Positions 1 to 6,571 are shown, counted from the stretch's first letter. The stretch is 16,196 nt of DNA from Spirochaetia bacterium (GCA_026002025.1 BOAU01000046.1:1-16196), one strand, 5' to 3'. Program-made: numbers and translations. The notes: a model not told the origin generated them from the letters alone.

Positions 1-2
1 GG

Positions 3-1079
3 GGCGGGGCGGTGGTGTTTACCATACGCCGGAACCTGCGCACCCTGGCCCATTTACGGTACAAACAATCATTTAAAGCGGAAAATGGTCATGATGGGGA
101 AGGTTCCGGCCGTTACGGCAAAAATGGGACCGATATTGTCATACCTTTGCCCCCTGGTTCGATCCTAAAAGATGTCGATTCGGGGGATATTATCCGGGAT
201 TTCGGCAAAAACCCCCAGGATTTTCTTTTTTTGAAGGGCGGTAACGGCGGCTGGGGGAATATCCATTTCAAGTCATCGGTGACCCAGGCCCCCCGCAAGG
301 CCCTGCCGGGAAAACCCGGCGAGCAGGCTAAACTCCGGGTGGAGCTGCAGATCATTGCCGACATCGGCCTCGTGGGTTTCCCAAATGCGGGGAAATCTTC
401 TCTGCTGGATCGCTTTACCAACGCCCGGCCCAAAATTGCCCCCTATCCTTTTACCACCAAGATACCCAACCTGGGGGTCCTCACCCTTGACGACCGGGAC
501 ATCATCATTGCCGATATCCCCGGTCTTATCGAAGGGGCCTCCGAAGGGCACGGCCTGGGCATCCGTTTTCTCAAGCACATTTCCCGGACTTCGGCTCTGG
601 TCTTCCTTGTGGATTTATCGGATGATAATTACCTTGAAGCCTTTGACATTCTCTGCCGGGAATTGGAAGCCTTTTCCCCGGAACTGGTTCAGAAGCCCCG
701 CCTTTTGCTGGGGTCCAAAACCGATCTTGTGACCTCAACCGAGCTGCGGAGCAGCGTCGAACCGGAGGTTCGCGGTTCCCCTCTTGAAGGCACCGAAGAT
801 CGGCTCAAGGAGCTTACCGCCAAATACCCCGGCGAAAAAGTCCGGGGCATCTCGGTGTTTACCGGGGACGGCATTACCGAACTGGGCTGGGACCTGCTGG
901 AATTGGCGGCTTCCGTGCCTGAGCTTGAGGCAGATGCGGTATCTGCCGGGAGCGAAATAGAGACCGATGCCGCTGCTCTGGAAGCCGAGATCGAAGAAAT
1001 TGAATTCGATGAGGCCGATGCGGTGGTCTTACCGGCGGGGAAAGCGGAACTTCCAGCGAAGCTTCCCCCGGAGGACTAA
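3..1079 (+). CDS. obgE: GTPase Obg (CgtA), 5'-truncated by window edge
   Basis: Obg is a GTPase that binds the 50S ribosomal subunit and acts in its late assembly and in stress control. The frame is open from base 3, and the first visible residues (GGAVVFTIRRN) match the late part of the glycine-rich Obg fold, so roughly 45 N-terminal residues lie outside the window. The GTG at 12 is not the true start. The G domain shows G1 GFPNAGKSS at 375-401, the PYPFTT switch, G3 DIPGLIEGA, and GASEGHGLGIRFLKHI, all typical of the family. G4 reads SKTD (714-725) instead of the usual NKxD, and G5 reads SVFTGDG. After the G domain the protein ends in an Asp/Glu/Ala-rich tail of about 50 residues rather than an OCT domain. 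It is followed 3 bp later by nadD and is clearly part of the same operon. Confidence 0.95.
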   Translation, partial: GGAVVFTIRRNLRTLAHLRYKQSFKAENGHDGEGSGRYGKNGTDIVIPLPPGSILKDVDSGDIIRDFGKNPQDFLFLKGGNGGWGNIHFKSSVTQAPRKALPGKPGEQAKLRVELQIIADIGLVGFPNAGKSSLLDRFTNARPKIAPYPFTTKIPNLGVLTLDDRDIIIADIPGLIEGASEGHGLGIRFLKHISRTSALVFLVDLSDDNYLEAFDILCRELEAFSPELVQKPRLLLGSKTDLVTSTELRSSVEPEVRGSPLEGTEDRLKELTAKYPGEKVRGISVFTGDGITELGWDLLELAASVPELEADAVSAGSEIETDAAALEAEIEEIEFDEADAVVLPAGKAELPAKLPPED

Positions 1080-1082
1080 GAC

Positions 1083-2300
1083 GTGAAGCTGGCAATCCTT
1101 GGGGGGAGTTTTAACCCCGTGCACATTGGCCATCTTTTTTTAGCGGACGCGGTGCTTTCAGCCTTTGGCTATGACCGGATCATCCTTGTCCCCGCATTCC
1201 AGTCCCCCTTCAAGCAGGGGGCCGCCGGGGGTTCCCCCCAGGACCGGCTGGACATGCTTGCCGCGTCTATCCCCGGGGATCCCCGCTTGGGCATCGACAA
1301 TTGTGAGATAAAGCGGGAAGGGGTGTCCTATACCATCGATACCATCGCGGATATTACCCGGCGTTACCGGCCGACGGGCAAGCCGGGGCTCATCCTGGGG
1401 GATGACCTCGCAAAGGACTTCCCCAAGTGGAAAAGCGCCGATGAAATCGCTGCCCAGGCGGATATCATCATTGCCCGGCGGCTCCTTTCCGGGGACGGGG
1501 ATTATCCCTATCCCAACCGGCAGCTGAAAAACGAAGTGATGGAGCTTTCCTCCGCCCTGGTCCGGGAACGGATCGGTGAGGGGAAAAACTGGCGCTGCCT
1601 GGTACCCCTTGGGGCGCGGACCATCATTGAGGATCGTCGGCTTTACGGCTTGCAGGAGGCCGGTTCTGCAATTACCCAGGCCCTCATCGTTGAAATGGAA
1701 GAGGCCGCCCGGCGGGTACTGAATTCGGTCAGATTCCACCATTCCCGGAACACCGCCCTCCTTGCATCGGACCTGTGCCGTCATTTTGGGCTCGATGCCA
1801 AGGCGGGCTATCTTGCGGGGATAAGCCACGATATAGGGAAGCCCCTGGGTGAAGATGAACTCCTGCGCTTGTCCAAAGCCGATGGCGAGGGTATTTCAAA
1901 ACTGGAGCGGAAGAAGCCCAGCCTGCTCCACGGCAGGGCCGGTGCCGTGCTGCTGAAGGAGCACTACGGCATCCGCAATCAGGAAGTGCTGGACGCGGTA
2001 AAGTACCATACCACCGGGAACGCCGCCATGGGCCCCCTGGCAAAGGTTCTGTACATCGCCGACAAGATCGAAGTTTCACGGGAAGGGGTTGATCCCGCCC
2101 TTCGGGACTTCAGCGCCTGCGGCAGCGCCGAACAGGACCTTGACCGGCTCTTTGGAACGGTTTTGAATGAAACCGTGGCGTGGCTGCGCTCAAGGGAGAT
2201 GGACATTTCCGAAGGAACCCTCCGTCTGCTGGATTTTATAGAAAAGAGAGGACTCCAGAGGGGAACCTCGACTTACAGTCTCGGTGGAGGTTACCGGTGA
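1083..2300 (+). CDS. nadD: Fused nicotinate-nucleotide adenylyltransferase (NadD) and YqeK-type HD hydrolase
   Basis: This 405-residue protein joins two enzymes. Residues 1-190 are NadD, which transfers AMP from ATP to nicotinate mononucleotide to make deamido-NAD. The nucleotidyltransferase motif GGSFNPVHIGH lies at 7-17, and a variant SSALVRERI replaces the usual SSTxIR near 156-164. Residues about 200-390 form an HD-domain phosphohydrolase of the YqeK type. Its likely metal ligands are H220, H249-D250, H283, H309 and D327. YqeK proteins are known symmetrical Ap4A hydrolases. The GTG start at 1083 is supported by GGAGG at 1070-1074, inside the end of obgE. The stop overlaps the next GTG start by 4 bp (GTGA). 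In Bacillus the two activities are separate adjacent genes (nadD, yqeK) followed by rsfS, so a fusion at this place is coherent. Confidence 0.92.
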   Translation: MKLAILGGSFNPVHIGHLFLADAVLSAFGYDRIILVPAFQSPFKQGAAGGSPQDRLDMLAASIPGDPRLGIDNCEIKREGVSYTIDTIADITRRYRPTGKPGLILGDDLAKDFPKWKSADEIAAQADIIIARRLLSGDGDYPYPNRQLKNEVMELSSALVRERIGEGKNWRCLVPLGARTIIEDRRLYGLQEAGSAITQALIVEMEEAARRVLNSVRFHHSRNTALLASDLCRHFGLDAKAGYLAGISHDIGKPLGEDELLRLSKADGEGISKLERKKPSLLHGRAGAVLLKEHYGIRNQEVLDAVKYHTTGNAAMGPLAKVLYIADKIEVSREGVDPALRDFSACGSAEQDLDRLFGTVLNETVAWLRSREMDISEGTLRLLDFIEKRGLQRGTSTYSLGGGYR

Positions 2301-3526
2301 GAAGATCAAAAATTGACCCCAGCGTCTTTCTTTTGGCCGCTATTGTACTCCTCCTGATTGGGGGGATACTTTTTACTGTTTTTGCCCTCCGCTCTGACCC
2401 CATTGAGGAGGCCCTTTCGGGGGATCGGGTTATCAACACCCTGTTTATCATCGAAAAGGACGGCAAACCCCTCAGTACCTATGTGCTGATGTACTATCCC
2501 GCCACCAGGCGGGCGGCGATCTTCGATATCCCCGGCGATCTGGGGCTCATCATCCAGCGGATCAACCGGGTTGACCGTATCGATACCCTCTACGAGAGCC
2601 AGCGGCTTGCCGGTTTCAGAAACGAGGTTGCCGGCCTTCTGGGGGTGGAGATCAATTTTTCAGTGGTTATCAATGAAGAAAACCTGGGCAAGGTGGTGGA
2701 TATCCTTGAGGGGGTGGATATTTTTATCCCCTCTCCGGTGGAAAGCTTCGACGAAAGGGCCCTCATCCTGTTCCCCTCCGGCATGGTCAGGCTGGACGGT
2801 GACAAGGCCCGGCTCTATATCACCTATGAGTTCCCCGGGGAGGATCGGGAAGTGGCGGCCTTCAGGCGGCAGCGCTTCTTTCTGGGGCTGATCAAAAGGC
2901 TGGGGGAGATGAATGGTGCCCTCAAAAATCCCCAGGTGGACCCCCTGTACCAGTCCCTGATCAGCTTCAGCATGAACCGCCATACCCGGCTCCGTCTTTT
3001 TGATGAACTGAGCGGGATCGACACCGATCGGACCAATATTCAGTCCGTGGACGGGAATATCCGGGAAGTTTCCGGCCAAACCCTGCGTTTCCCCCTGTAT
3101 GACGGAAATTTGATCAAGGAAATTGTGCGCCAGTCCCTGGGCGGCCTTACCCGGCAGGTGGAGGGCAGCCTTTCCGAACGGGTTTTTACCGTGGAAGTGC
3201 TGAACGGCACCACCACCAACGGCCTTGCCGGGCGGACCGCGGAACTTTTGCGGGGTTTCGGGTATGATGTAATCTCCATCGGGAACGCGGACAACACCGA
3301 CTATGAGCACACCGAAATCATCGACCGTTCGGGCTTTGAGGATGTGGTAAAAATCTTTGGGGAGATTATCCGCTGCGGGAACATCCGTTCCGAAGCCCCT
3401 GCTGATAATCTGGAAAATTTGGAAAATCCTGATATTGAACTGAATATACAGAATTTGGAATACCGGTCAGACTTTACACTCATTATTGGAAGGGATTTTA
3501 ATGGACGATATGTCACAGGCGGCTGA
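2297..3526 (+). CDS. LytR-CpsA-Psr (LCP) family-like envelope protein with LytR_C domain
   Basis: This is a 409-residue single-pass membrane protein. Residues 9-31 form one hydrophobic segment after a short basic N-terminus, which places the rest outside the cytoplasmic membrane. Residues about 45-210 follow the LCP layout: an NTLFIIE strand, a middle part with GVEINFSVVINEENLGKVVDILEGVDI, and an REVAAFRRQRFF helix. Residues about 296-402 match the LytR_C module (VEVLNGTTTNGLAGRTAELL ... TLIIGR). LCP enzymes transfer polymers from lipid carriers to the cell wall. Here the arginine-rich 'YaRxR' strand reads LYITYEF, so the activity is uncertain. The GTG start at 2297 was chosen because GGTGGAGG (2283-2290) lies at good spacing, the stop and start overlap as GTGA, and the membrane segment then sits at the N-terminus. 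It overlaps rsfS by 26 bp. Confidence 0.82.
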   Translation: MRRSKIDPSVFLLAAIVLLLIGGILFTVFALRSDPIEEALSGDRVINTLFIIEKDGKPLSTYVLMYYPATRRAAIFDIPGDLGLIIQRINRVDRIDTLYESQRLAGFRNEVAGLLGVEINFSVVINEENLGKVVDILEGVDIFIPSPVESFDERALILFPSGMVRLDGDKARLYITYEFPGEDREVAAFRRQRFFLGLIKRLGEMNGALKNPQVDPLYQSLISFSMNRHTRLRLFDELSGIDTDRTNIQSVDGNIREVSGQTLRFPLYDGNLIKEIVRQSLGGLTRQVEGSLSERVFTVEVLNGTTTNGLAGRTAELLRGFGYDVISIGNADNTDYEHTEIIDRSGFEDVVKIFGEIIRCGNIRSEAPADNLENLENPDIELNIQNLEYRSDFTLIIGRDFNGRYVTGG

Positions 3527-3872
3527 TTTGGCAATAGCCCTGGGGGAATTACTCCGGGACGCGCGGGGAGGGAACGTGGCGGTAATGGATCTGCGCTCCC
3601 TCAACGGCTGGACCGATTTTTTTGTCCTGGCCACCGTGACCAGCGGCGCCCATCTTTCAGGACTGGAACGGCATGTCAAGGATTTTTCCCGGGAAAGGGG
3701 CATAGAAATCCTCAGGCGATCCCGCAAGCCCCTTGCAGATGACGAGTGGTGCCTTATCGATCTGGGATACATCGTTGTCCATCTGATGACCGAAAAGACC
3801 CGGGCCTTCTATGAACTGGAACGGCTCTGGGACACCGCCCCGATCATATTCCGCGGGACGGCCTCGGCCTAG
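3501..3872 (+). CDS. rsfS: Ribosomal silencing factor RsfS (Iojap family)
   Basis: RsfS binds ribosomal protein L14 on the 50S subunit and blocks joining to the 30S subunit when nutrients are short. The 123-residue product has the normal family length. Conserved features are visible along its length: TDFFVLATVTSGAHL around 38-52, the DEWCLIDLGYIVVHLMTEKTR stretch (whose W-x-L-I-D and V-V-H-L core is typical), and FYELERLW near the C-terminus. ATG 3501 is preferred to the upstream TTG at 3486 because GGAAGGGA (3487-3494) is a good ribosome-binding site for it. The start lies inside the preceding LCP-like gene (26 bp overlap), which implies translational coupling. A tandem hairpin region follows the stop. 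Confidence 0.93.
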   Translation: MDDMSQAADLAIALGELLRDARGGNVAVMDLRSLNGWTDFFVLATVTSGAHLSGLERHVKDFSRERGIEILRRSRKPLADDEWCLIDLGYIVVHLMTEKTRAFYELERLWDTAPIIFRGTASA

Positions 3873-3883
3873 ACATGAATTCT

Positions 3884-3923
3884 GGAGATTCCGCAGAACC
3901 TCATAGGGTTCTGCGGAATCTCC
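3884..3923. terminator. Perfect 17-bp hairpin at the end of rsfS
   Basis: Bases 3884-3900 (GGAGATTCCGCAGAACC) are exactly complementary to 3907-3923, with a 6-base loop (TCATAG). It begins 11 bp after the rsfS stop, between two converging genes. No run of T follows on the + strand, so it is not a textbook intrinsic terminator. It could block transcription from both sides or stabilise 3' ends. The terminator role is inferred from position. Confidence 0.6.
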
Positions 3924-3926
3924 TAA

Positions 3927-3949
3927 GAGAAAATCCGAAGGATTTTCTC
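3927..3949 (-). terminator. Perfect 10-bp hairpin at the 3' end of the acidic gene
   Basis: Bases 3927-3936 (GAGAAAATCC) pair exactly with 3940-3949 (GGATTTTCTC) around a 3-base loop (GAA). The hairpin starts within the minus-strand stop codon (3948-3950). Read on the minus strand it ends TTTTCTCTTAGG, a weakly T-rich tail. Together with the 17-bp hairpin beside it, it separates two converging transcription units. Confidence 0.55.
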
Positions 3950-4271
3950 ATTCATCAAAGTCGTCGTAGTCCACGTCTTCTTCATAATCGAAGTCGTCTT
4001 CGTCCTCATCTTCAAACTCTTCGTCATCGTCGTCGAAATCGTCATCCTCATCATCGAAATCGTCGTTGAAGTCGTCTTCCATATCGTCGAAATTGTCTTC
4101 TTCGTCGACATCGTCCTCTTCGTCGTCATCGCTGAAGGCAAGAAAAGGGAAGGGGATGGGGCTGTCCCCGGCAAAGGGTGTACCGGTAATGGGCATTAAT
4201 GCGAGTTCCTCCTCCGGGAATATCCCGTTTGCGGAATCTCGTTGGGTATTCATGGCCTCGTAGGGAACCAT
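3948..4271 (-). CDS. Small, extremely acidic protein of unknown function
   Basis: I do not recognise a family. The product has about 107 residues. The first part is a normal-looking segment rich in Pro and hydrophobics (PITGTPFAGDSPIPFPFLAF). The last 60 residues contain 46 Asp/Glu and no basic residue, broken by Phe/Tyr often about seven residues apart. There is no signal peptide or membrane segment. ATG 4271 is preferred because GGAG sits 6 bases upstream on the minus strand. An in-frame ATG at 4283 would add four residues but has no ribosome-binding site. A sigma70-like promoter lies just upstream and a hairpin overlaps the stop, so the ORF has its own transcription signals. By analogy with other acidic tails (for example the RNA polymerase delta subunit) it may bind basic proteins or mimic nucleic acid, but this is only a guess. 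Confidence 0.7.
   Translation of the reverse strand: MVPYEAMNTQRDSANGIFPEEELALMPITGTPFAGDSPIPFPFLAFSDDDEEDDVDEEDNFDDMEDDFNDDFDDEDDDFDDDDEEFEDEDEDDFDYEEDVDYDDFDE
3952..4135. repeat. Low-complexity TCG/TCA/TTC trinucleotide tract encoding the acidic tail
   Basis: The + strand is a nearly uninterrupted run of TCN and TTC triplets, so the minus strand reads GAN and GAA, giving Asp, Glu and Phe codons. Both Asp codons and both Glu codons are mixed, which argues that the protein sequence is selected rather than being a recent slippage expansion. The tract creates a misleading Ser-rich reading frame on the + strand. Confidence 0.7.
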
Positions 4272-4303
4272 AGTTTTCTCCATATTGATGTGTTTACTAT
4301 TGA

Positions 4304-4333
4304 AACATAAGGGAGAGTTTCAGTATCTGTCAA
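4304..4333 (-). promoter_or_regulatory. Sigma70-like promoter of the acidic gene
   Basis: On the minus strand a perfect -35 box TTGACA (4328-4333) is followed after 18 bp by TATGTT (4304-4309), which matches four of six bases of the -10 consensus. Transcription would start near 4297, giving a leader of about 26 bases that carries the GGAG ribosome-binding site for ATG 4271. Confidence 0.55.
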
Positions 4334-4392
4334 CTAGTTTCTGCATTCTAACGAATTTTTTTTCTTTTCAGGGCGGATTTTGTATCGCTGTC

Positions 4393-4420
4393 TTTACAAA
4401 AATCTGTTTTATCCTATACT
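4393..4420 (+). promoter_or_regulatory. Sigma70-like promoter of ispE
   Basis: TTTACA (4393-4398) and TATACT (4415-4420) are each one base from the -35 and -10 consensus and are 16 bp apart. The surrounding 150 bp is AT-rich, unlike the rest of the window. The expected start near 4427 lies only about 7 bases before the ispE ATG, so the transcript would be almost leaderless. Confidence 0.6.
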
Positions 4421-4433
4421 AACTTTCTATTAT

Positions 4434-5363
4434 ATGTCTAATCTGCTGAAAATTAAGGCCCCCTGTAAGATCAATCTGCATCTGGGGGTAGGGGAGCGCC
4501 GTGAGGACGGGTTCCATGATCTCAGGAGTATCTTTGCGGCCCTGGATTTTGGGGATACCCTGGGCTTTGAGCTTTTTGGGGACAATGGTTTTTGCGACAT
4601 TGTGACGGACTGGAAGGTTCCGGCGCCGCCGGAAGAGTCGGTGCAGATCCCCCTGGAAAAAAACATTGTCCATAAGGCGGTATCCATCTACCGGTCCCGG
4701 ACGGGCTTTAACCGGGGCCTGCGTATACACCTTGAAAAGCGGATTCCCCTGGGCGGGGGATTGGGGGGCGGTTCTTCCGATGCCGCTTCCGCCCTTATTG
4801 CCCTGAATGCCCTTGCGGGGGACAGGCTTTCCCCTTTTGAAATGAAAGAACTGGCTGAACAGCTGGGGAGTGATGTCCCTTTTTTTCTGAGCGGCGGCAC
4901 GGCCTGGGTGAGCGGCCGGGGGGAACATATAGAACCTTTGCCTGTGCCCGCTGGTTTAGCCGTAGTACTGGTTAACCCCGGCTTTTCCAGCGCTACTGCG
5001 GAAGCCTTTAAACGGCTGGACCTGTGGCGGGAGCAGGGCGGCGCAAAAACGGCGCCTGTCACCATTTCAGATGATGCGCTTAAACGCGCCTTGCGTGGTC
5101 ATCCCCGGGATTGGCCCTATGAAAATGATTTTTTGCCGGTTTTTTTGGCCGGGAAAGAGGCAAAAGCCTATGGGGATATTATTTCCCGCTTAAAGGCACT
5201 GGAGGCGGATTTTTCCGGGCTCTCCGGCGCGGGGTCAACCTGTTTTGGGGTCTTTACCGATGGAGGAATGGCGGAAAAGGCAGCGAAGATACTGAAGGAC
5301 GAATGGAAATTCGTCGAATTAACGTTTTTTCTTGCGCATTCGGCGGTTAGGGTATTAGAATGA
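4434..5363 (+). CDS. ispE: 4-diphosphocytidyl-2-C-methyl-D-erythritol kinase
   Basis: IspE is a GHMP kinase that phosphorylates CDP-methylerythritol with ATP in the non-mevalonate (MEP) route to isoprenoids. The 309-residue product has the expected length. The N-terminal APCKINLHL contains the conserved lysine (K12), the glycine-rich ATP loop IPLGGGLGGGSSDAASAL lies at 104-121, and GSDVPFFL contains the likely catalytic aspartate D147. The C-terminal GHMP motif SGAGSTCFGVF is also present. ATG 4434 is chosen because the protein then begins directly before the conserved strand and because a longer reading would run through the promoter. There is no clear Shine-Dalgarno sequence. It is followed 32 bp later by spoVG. 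Confidence 0.95.
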   Translation: MSNLLKIKAPCKINLHLGVGERREDGFHDLRSIFAALDFGDTLGFELFGDNGFCDIVTDWKVPAPPEESVQIPLEKNIVHKAVSIYRSRTGFNRGLRIHLEKRIPLGGGLGGGSSDAASALIALNALAGDRLSPFEMKELAEQLGSDVPFFLSGGTAWVSGRGEHIEPLPVPAGLAVVLVNPGFSSATAEAFKRLDLWREQGGAKTAPVTISDDALKRALRGHPRDWPYENDFLPVFLAGKEAKAYGDIISRLKALEADFSGLSGAGSTCFGVFTDGGMAEKAAKILKDEWKFVELTFFLAHSAVRVLE

Positions 5364-5395
5364 TATGTAACTGACGAGGGCAAAAGGAGTGCGCC

Positions 5396-5677
5396 ATGGA
5401 AATAACTGACATTAGGGTACGCAAAGTGGCCGGTGAAGGTAAATTAAAGGCGTATGTGACGGTTACATTTGATGACTGCTTTGTGGTGCATAACGTTAAA
5501 ATCATCGAAGGCAAGACCGGTGTGTTCATTGCCATGCCGAGCCGGAAGACCAGGGTCGGGGAGTATAAGGATGTGGCCCATCCGATTCACCCTGAATTCC
5601 GTGCCGAATTGCAGCAGAAAATTCTGGACAAATACGATTTCGGTAATGGGCCGGAAGATCTCTCCGTTGAAATATAG
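5396..5677 (+). CDS. spoVG: SpoVG family nucleic-acid-binding regulator
   Basis: The 93-residue product is a full-length SpoVG: MEITDIRVRKV at the start, LKAYVTVTFDDCFVVHNVKI, then the conserved loop GVFIAMPSRKT and the HPI...R segment. SpoVG proteins act in septation and sporulation in Bacillus and bind DNA or RNA in Staphylococcus and Borrelia. GGAG (5386-5389) sits 6 bases before the ATG. The gene lies 32 bp after ispE, probably in the same transcript, and is followed by a terminator-like hairpin. As I recall, neighbouring order ispE ... spoVG ... ctc is also found in Bacillus. Confidence 0.96.
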   Translation: MEITDIRVRKVAGEGKLKAYVTVTFDDCFVVHNVKIIEGKTGVFIAMPSRKTRVGEYKDVAHPIHPEFRAELQQKILDKYDFGNGPEDLSVEI

Positions 5678-5679
5678 GA

Positions 5680-5720
5680 TGAGCTTTTTTCAAAACTCAG
5701 ACACTTGAGCTTTTTTCAAA
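5680..5720 (+). repeat. Two direct copies of a 15-bp motif, 26 bp apart
   Basis: TGAGCTTTTTTCAAA occurs at 5680-5694 and again at 5706-5720. Each copy is followed by a CTC triplet (AACTCAG and TCTCGG), so each can form an imperfect TGAG/CTCA-type fold. The pair begins 3 bp after the spoVG stop. Role unknown: it could be a protein-binding site, a remnant of a dispersed small repeat, or part of the spoVG 3' end. Confidence 0.6.
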
Positions 5721-5740
5721 TCTCGGTTACTTTAAAGGAA

Positions 5741-5772
5741 CCTTATCTGCCGGATAAGGGGTGTTGTTTTTT
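5741..5772 (+). terminator. Terminator-like hairpin after spoVG
   Basis: CCTTATC (5741-5747) pairs perfectly with GATAAGG (5753-5759) around a 5-base loop, and a six-T run follows at 5767-5772. The T run starts seven bases after the stem, so termination may be partial. It would separate ispE-spoVG from the tRNA-Gln and rplY unit. Confidence 0.5.
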
Positions 5773-5796
5773 GGCTATACCAGTTGTTTTTATTAT

Positions 5797-5868
5797 TGGG
5801 ACGTAGGCAAGCGGTAAGCCACCGGGTTTTGATCCCGGCATTCACAGGTTCGAACCCTGTCGTCCCAA
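5797..5868 (+). tRNA. tRNA-Gln (anticodon UUG)
   Basis: A complete cloverleaf can be drawn. The acceptor stem is TGGGACG/CGTCCCA with discriminator A at 5868. The D arm is GGC...GCC. The anticodon stem CCGGG/CCCGG carries loop TTTTGAT with anticodon TTG at 5829-5831, and the T arm is ACAGG-TTCGAAC-CCTGT. The gene does not encode the 3' CCA, so it must be added after processing. It reads CAA and, by wobble, CAG. The rplY start lies only 25 bp downstream with no terminator between, so the tRNA is probably cut out of a transcript shared with rplY. Confidence 0.95.
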
Positions 5869-5893
5869 TTGTACTATTTTGAAGGAGATCATA

Positions 5894-6571
5894 ATGAGTC
5901 AGGTAGTTTTAGCGGCCCGGAACCGGGCCGGAAAGGGATCAGCGGAAGCCCGCCGTATCAGGCGCGGGGGCCGTATTCCGGCGGTATTGTACGGGCGGAC
6001 CGGTCAGGCTGTGGCCCTCGATCTTGACGCCCTTGAATTTGTCAACAAGGCCAAAAATGTTTCCGAAAGTACCATCGTAAAGGTGGAAGTTGACGGGAAA
6101 TCCTATGACGCCTTTGTAAAGGATACCCAGCGGGATATCGTTGCCGGCAGCATCCTCCATGTGGATTTTTATGAGGTAGAAAGCGGCGTGGCCCTGCGGG
6201 CCCGGGTTTCCGTCCATGTCCATGGAACTCCCATCGGTGTCCGTGAGGGCGGGGTTCTTGAATCCCCCCTCCATGATATTGAAGTGGAATGTCTGCCCAA
6301 GGACCTTCCCGAGCGGATCGATGTGGATATTTCCGCCCTTAAGGTGAACCAGTCCTTCCATGTCCGGGATATTGTCCTGGGTGAAGGGGTTACGCTTCGG
6401 TCCAACCCCGATCAGGTGGTTGCCCTGGTGAAATTTGCCCGGGAAGAGGTTGTTGCCGCTCCCACCGCCGAAGAAGCTGCGGCTGCTGCCGCCCCTGCCG
6501 CAGGCGCTCCCGCCGCCCCCGGAGCAGCCCCTGCCGCCGCAGCCCCGGCTGCGGAAGCCAAAAAAGCGTAA
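5894..6571 (+). CDS. rplY: 50S ribosomal protein L25 (general stress protein Ctc, TL5 type)
   Basis: L25/Ctc binds 5S rRNA in the central protuberance of the large subunit. The 225-residue product has the long two-domain TL5 form. The N-terminal 5S rRNA-binding domain includes RRIRRGGRIPAVLYG at about 21-35, and the C-terminal beta domain includes VSVHVHGTPIGVREGGVL and the conserved HDIEVECLPKDLPERIDVDI. The last 40 or so residues are an Ala/Pro-rich tail ending in AKKA, probably disordered. ATG 5894 is preceded by GAAGGAGAT (5881-5889), a strong ribosome-binding site. The gene is 25 bp after tRNA-Gln and ends before a strong intrinsic terminator. Confidence 0.96.
   Translation: MSQVVLAARNRAGKGSAEARRIRRGGRIPAVLYGRTGQAVALDLDALEFVNKAKNVSESTIVKVEVDGKSYDAFVKDTQRDIVAGSILHVDFYEVESGVALRARVSVHVHGTPIGVREGGVLESPLHDIEVECLPKDLPERIDVDISALKVNQSFHVRDIVLGEGVTLRSNPDQVVALVKFAREEVVAAPTAEEAAAAAAPAAGAPAAPGAAPAAAAPAAEAKKA

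Noticed and set aside
12..14. GTG at 12 as a start for obgE
   Set aside because: The conserved Obg fold continues upstream in the same frame to base 3, so the true start is outside the window.
3952..4135. CRISPR or tandem satellite in the TCN-rich tract
   Set aside because: There are no repeat units with spacers. It is codon-level low complexity from an acidic protein.
4066..4263. Ser-rich + strand frame across the acidic gene
   Set aside because: It is the mirror of the Asp/Glu codons. It has no ribosome-binding site and no terminator, while the minus strand has promoter, ribosome-binding site and 3' hairpin.
5773..5796. Promoter for tRNA-Gln (TATACC at 5776-5781)
   Set aside because: No matching -35 box at 16-18 bp could be found, so I do not list it.
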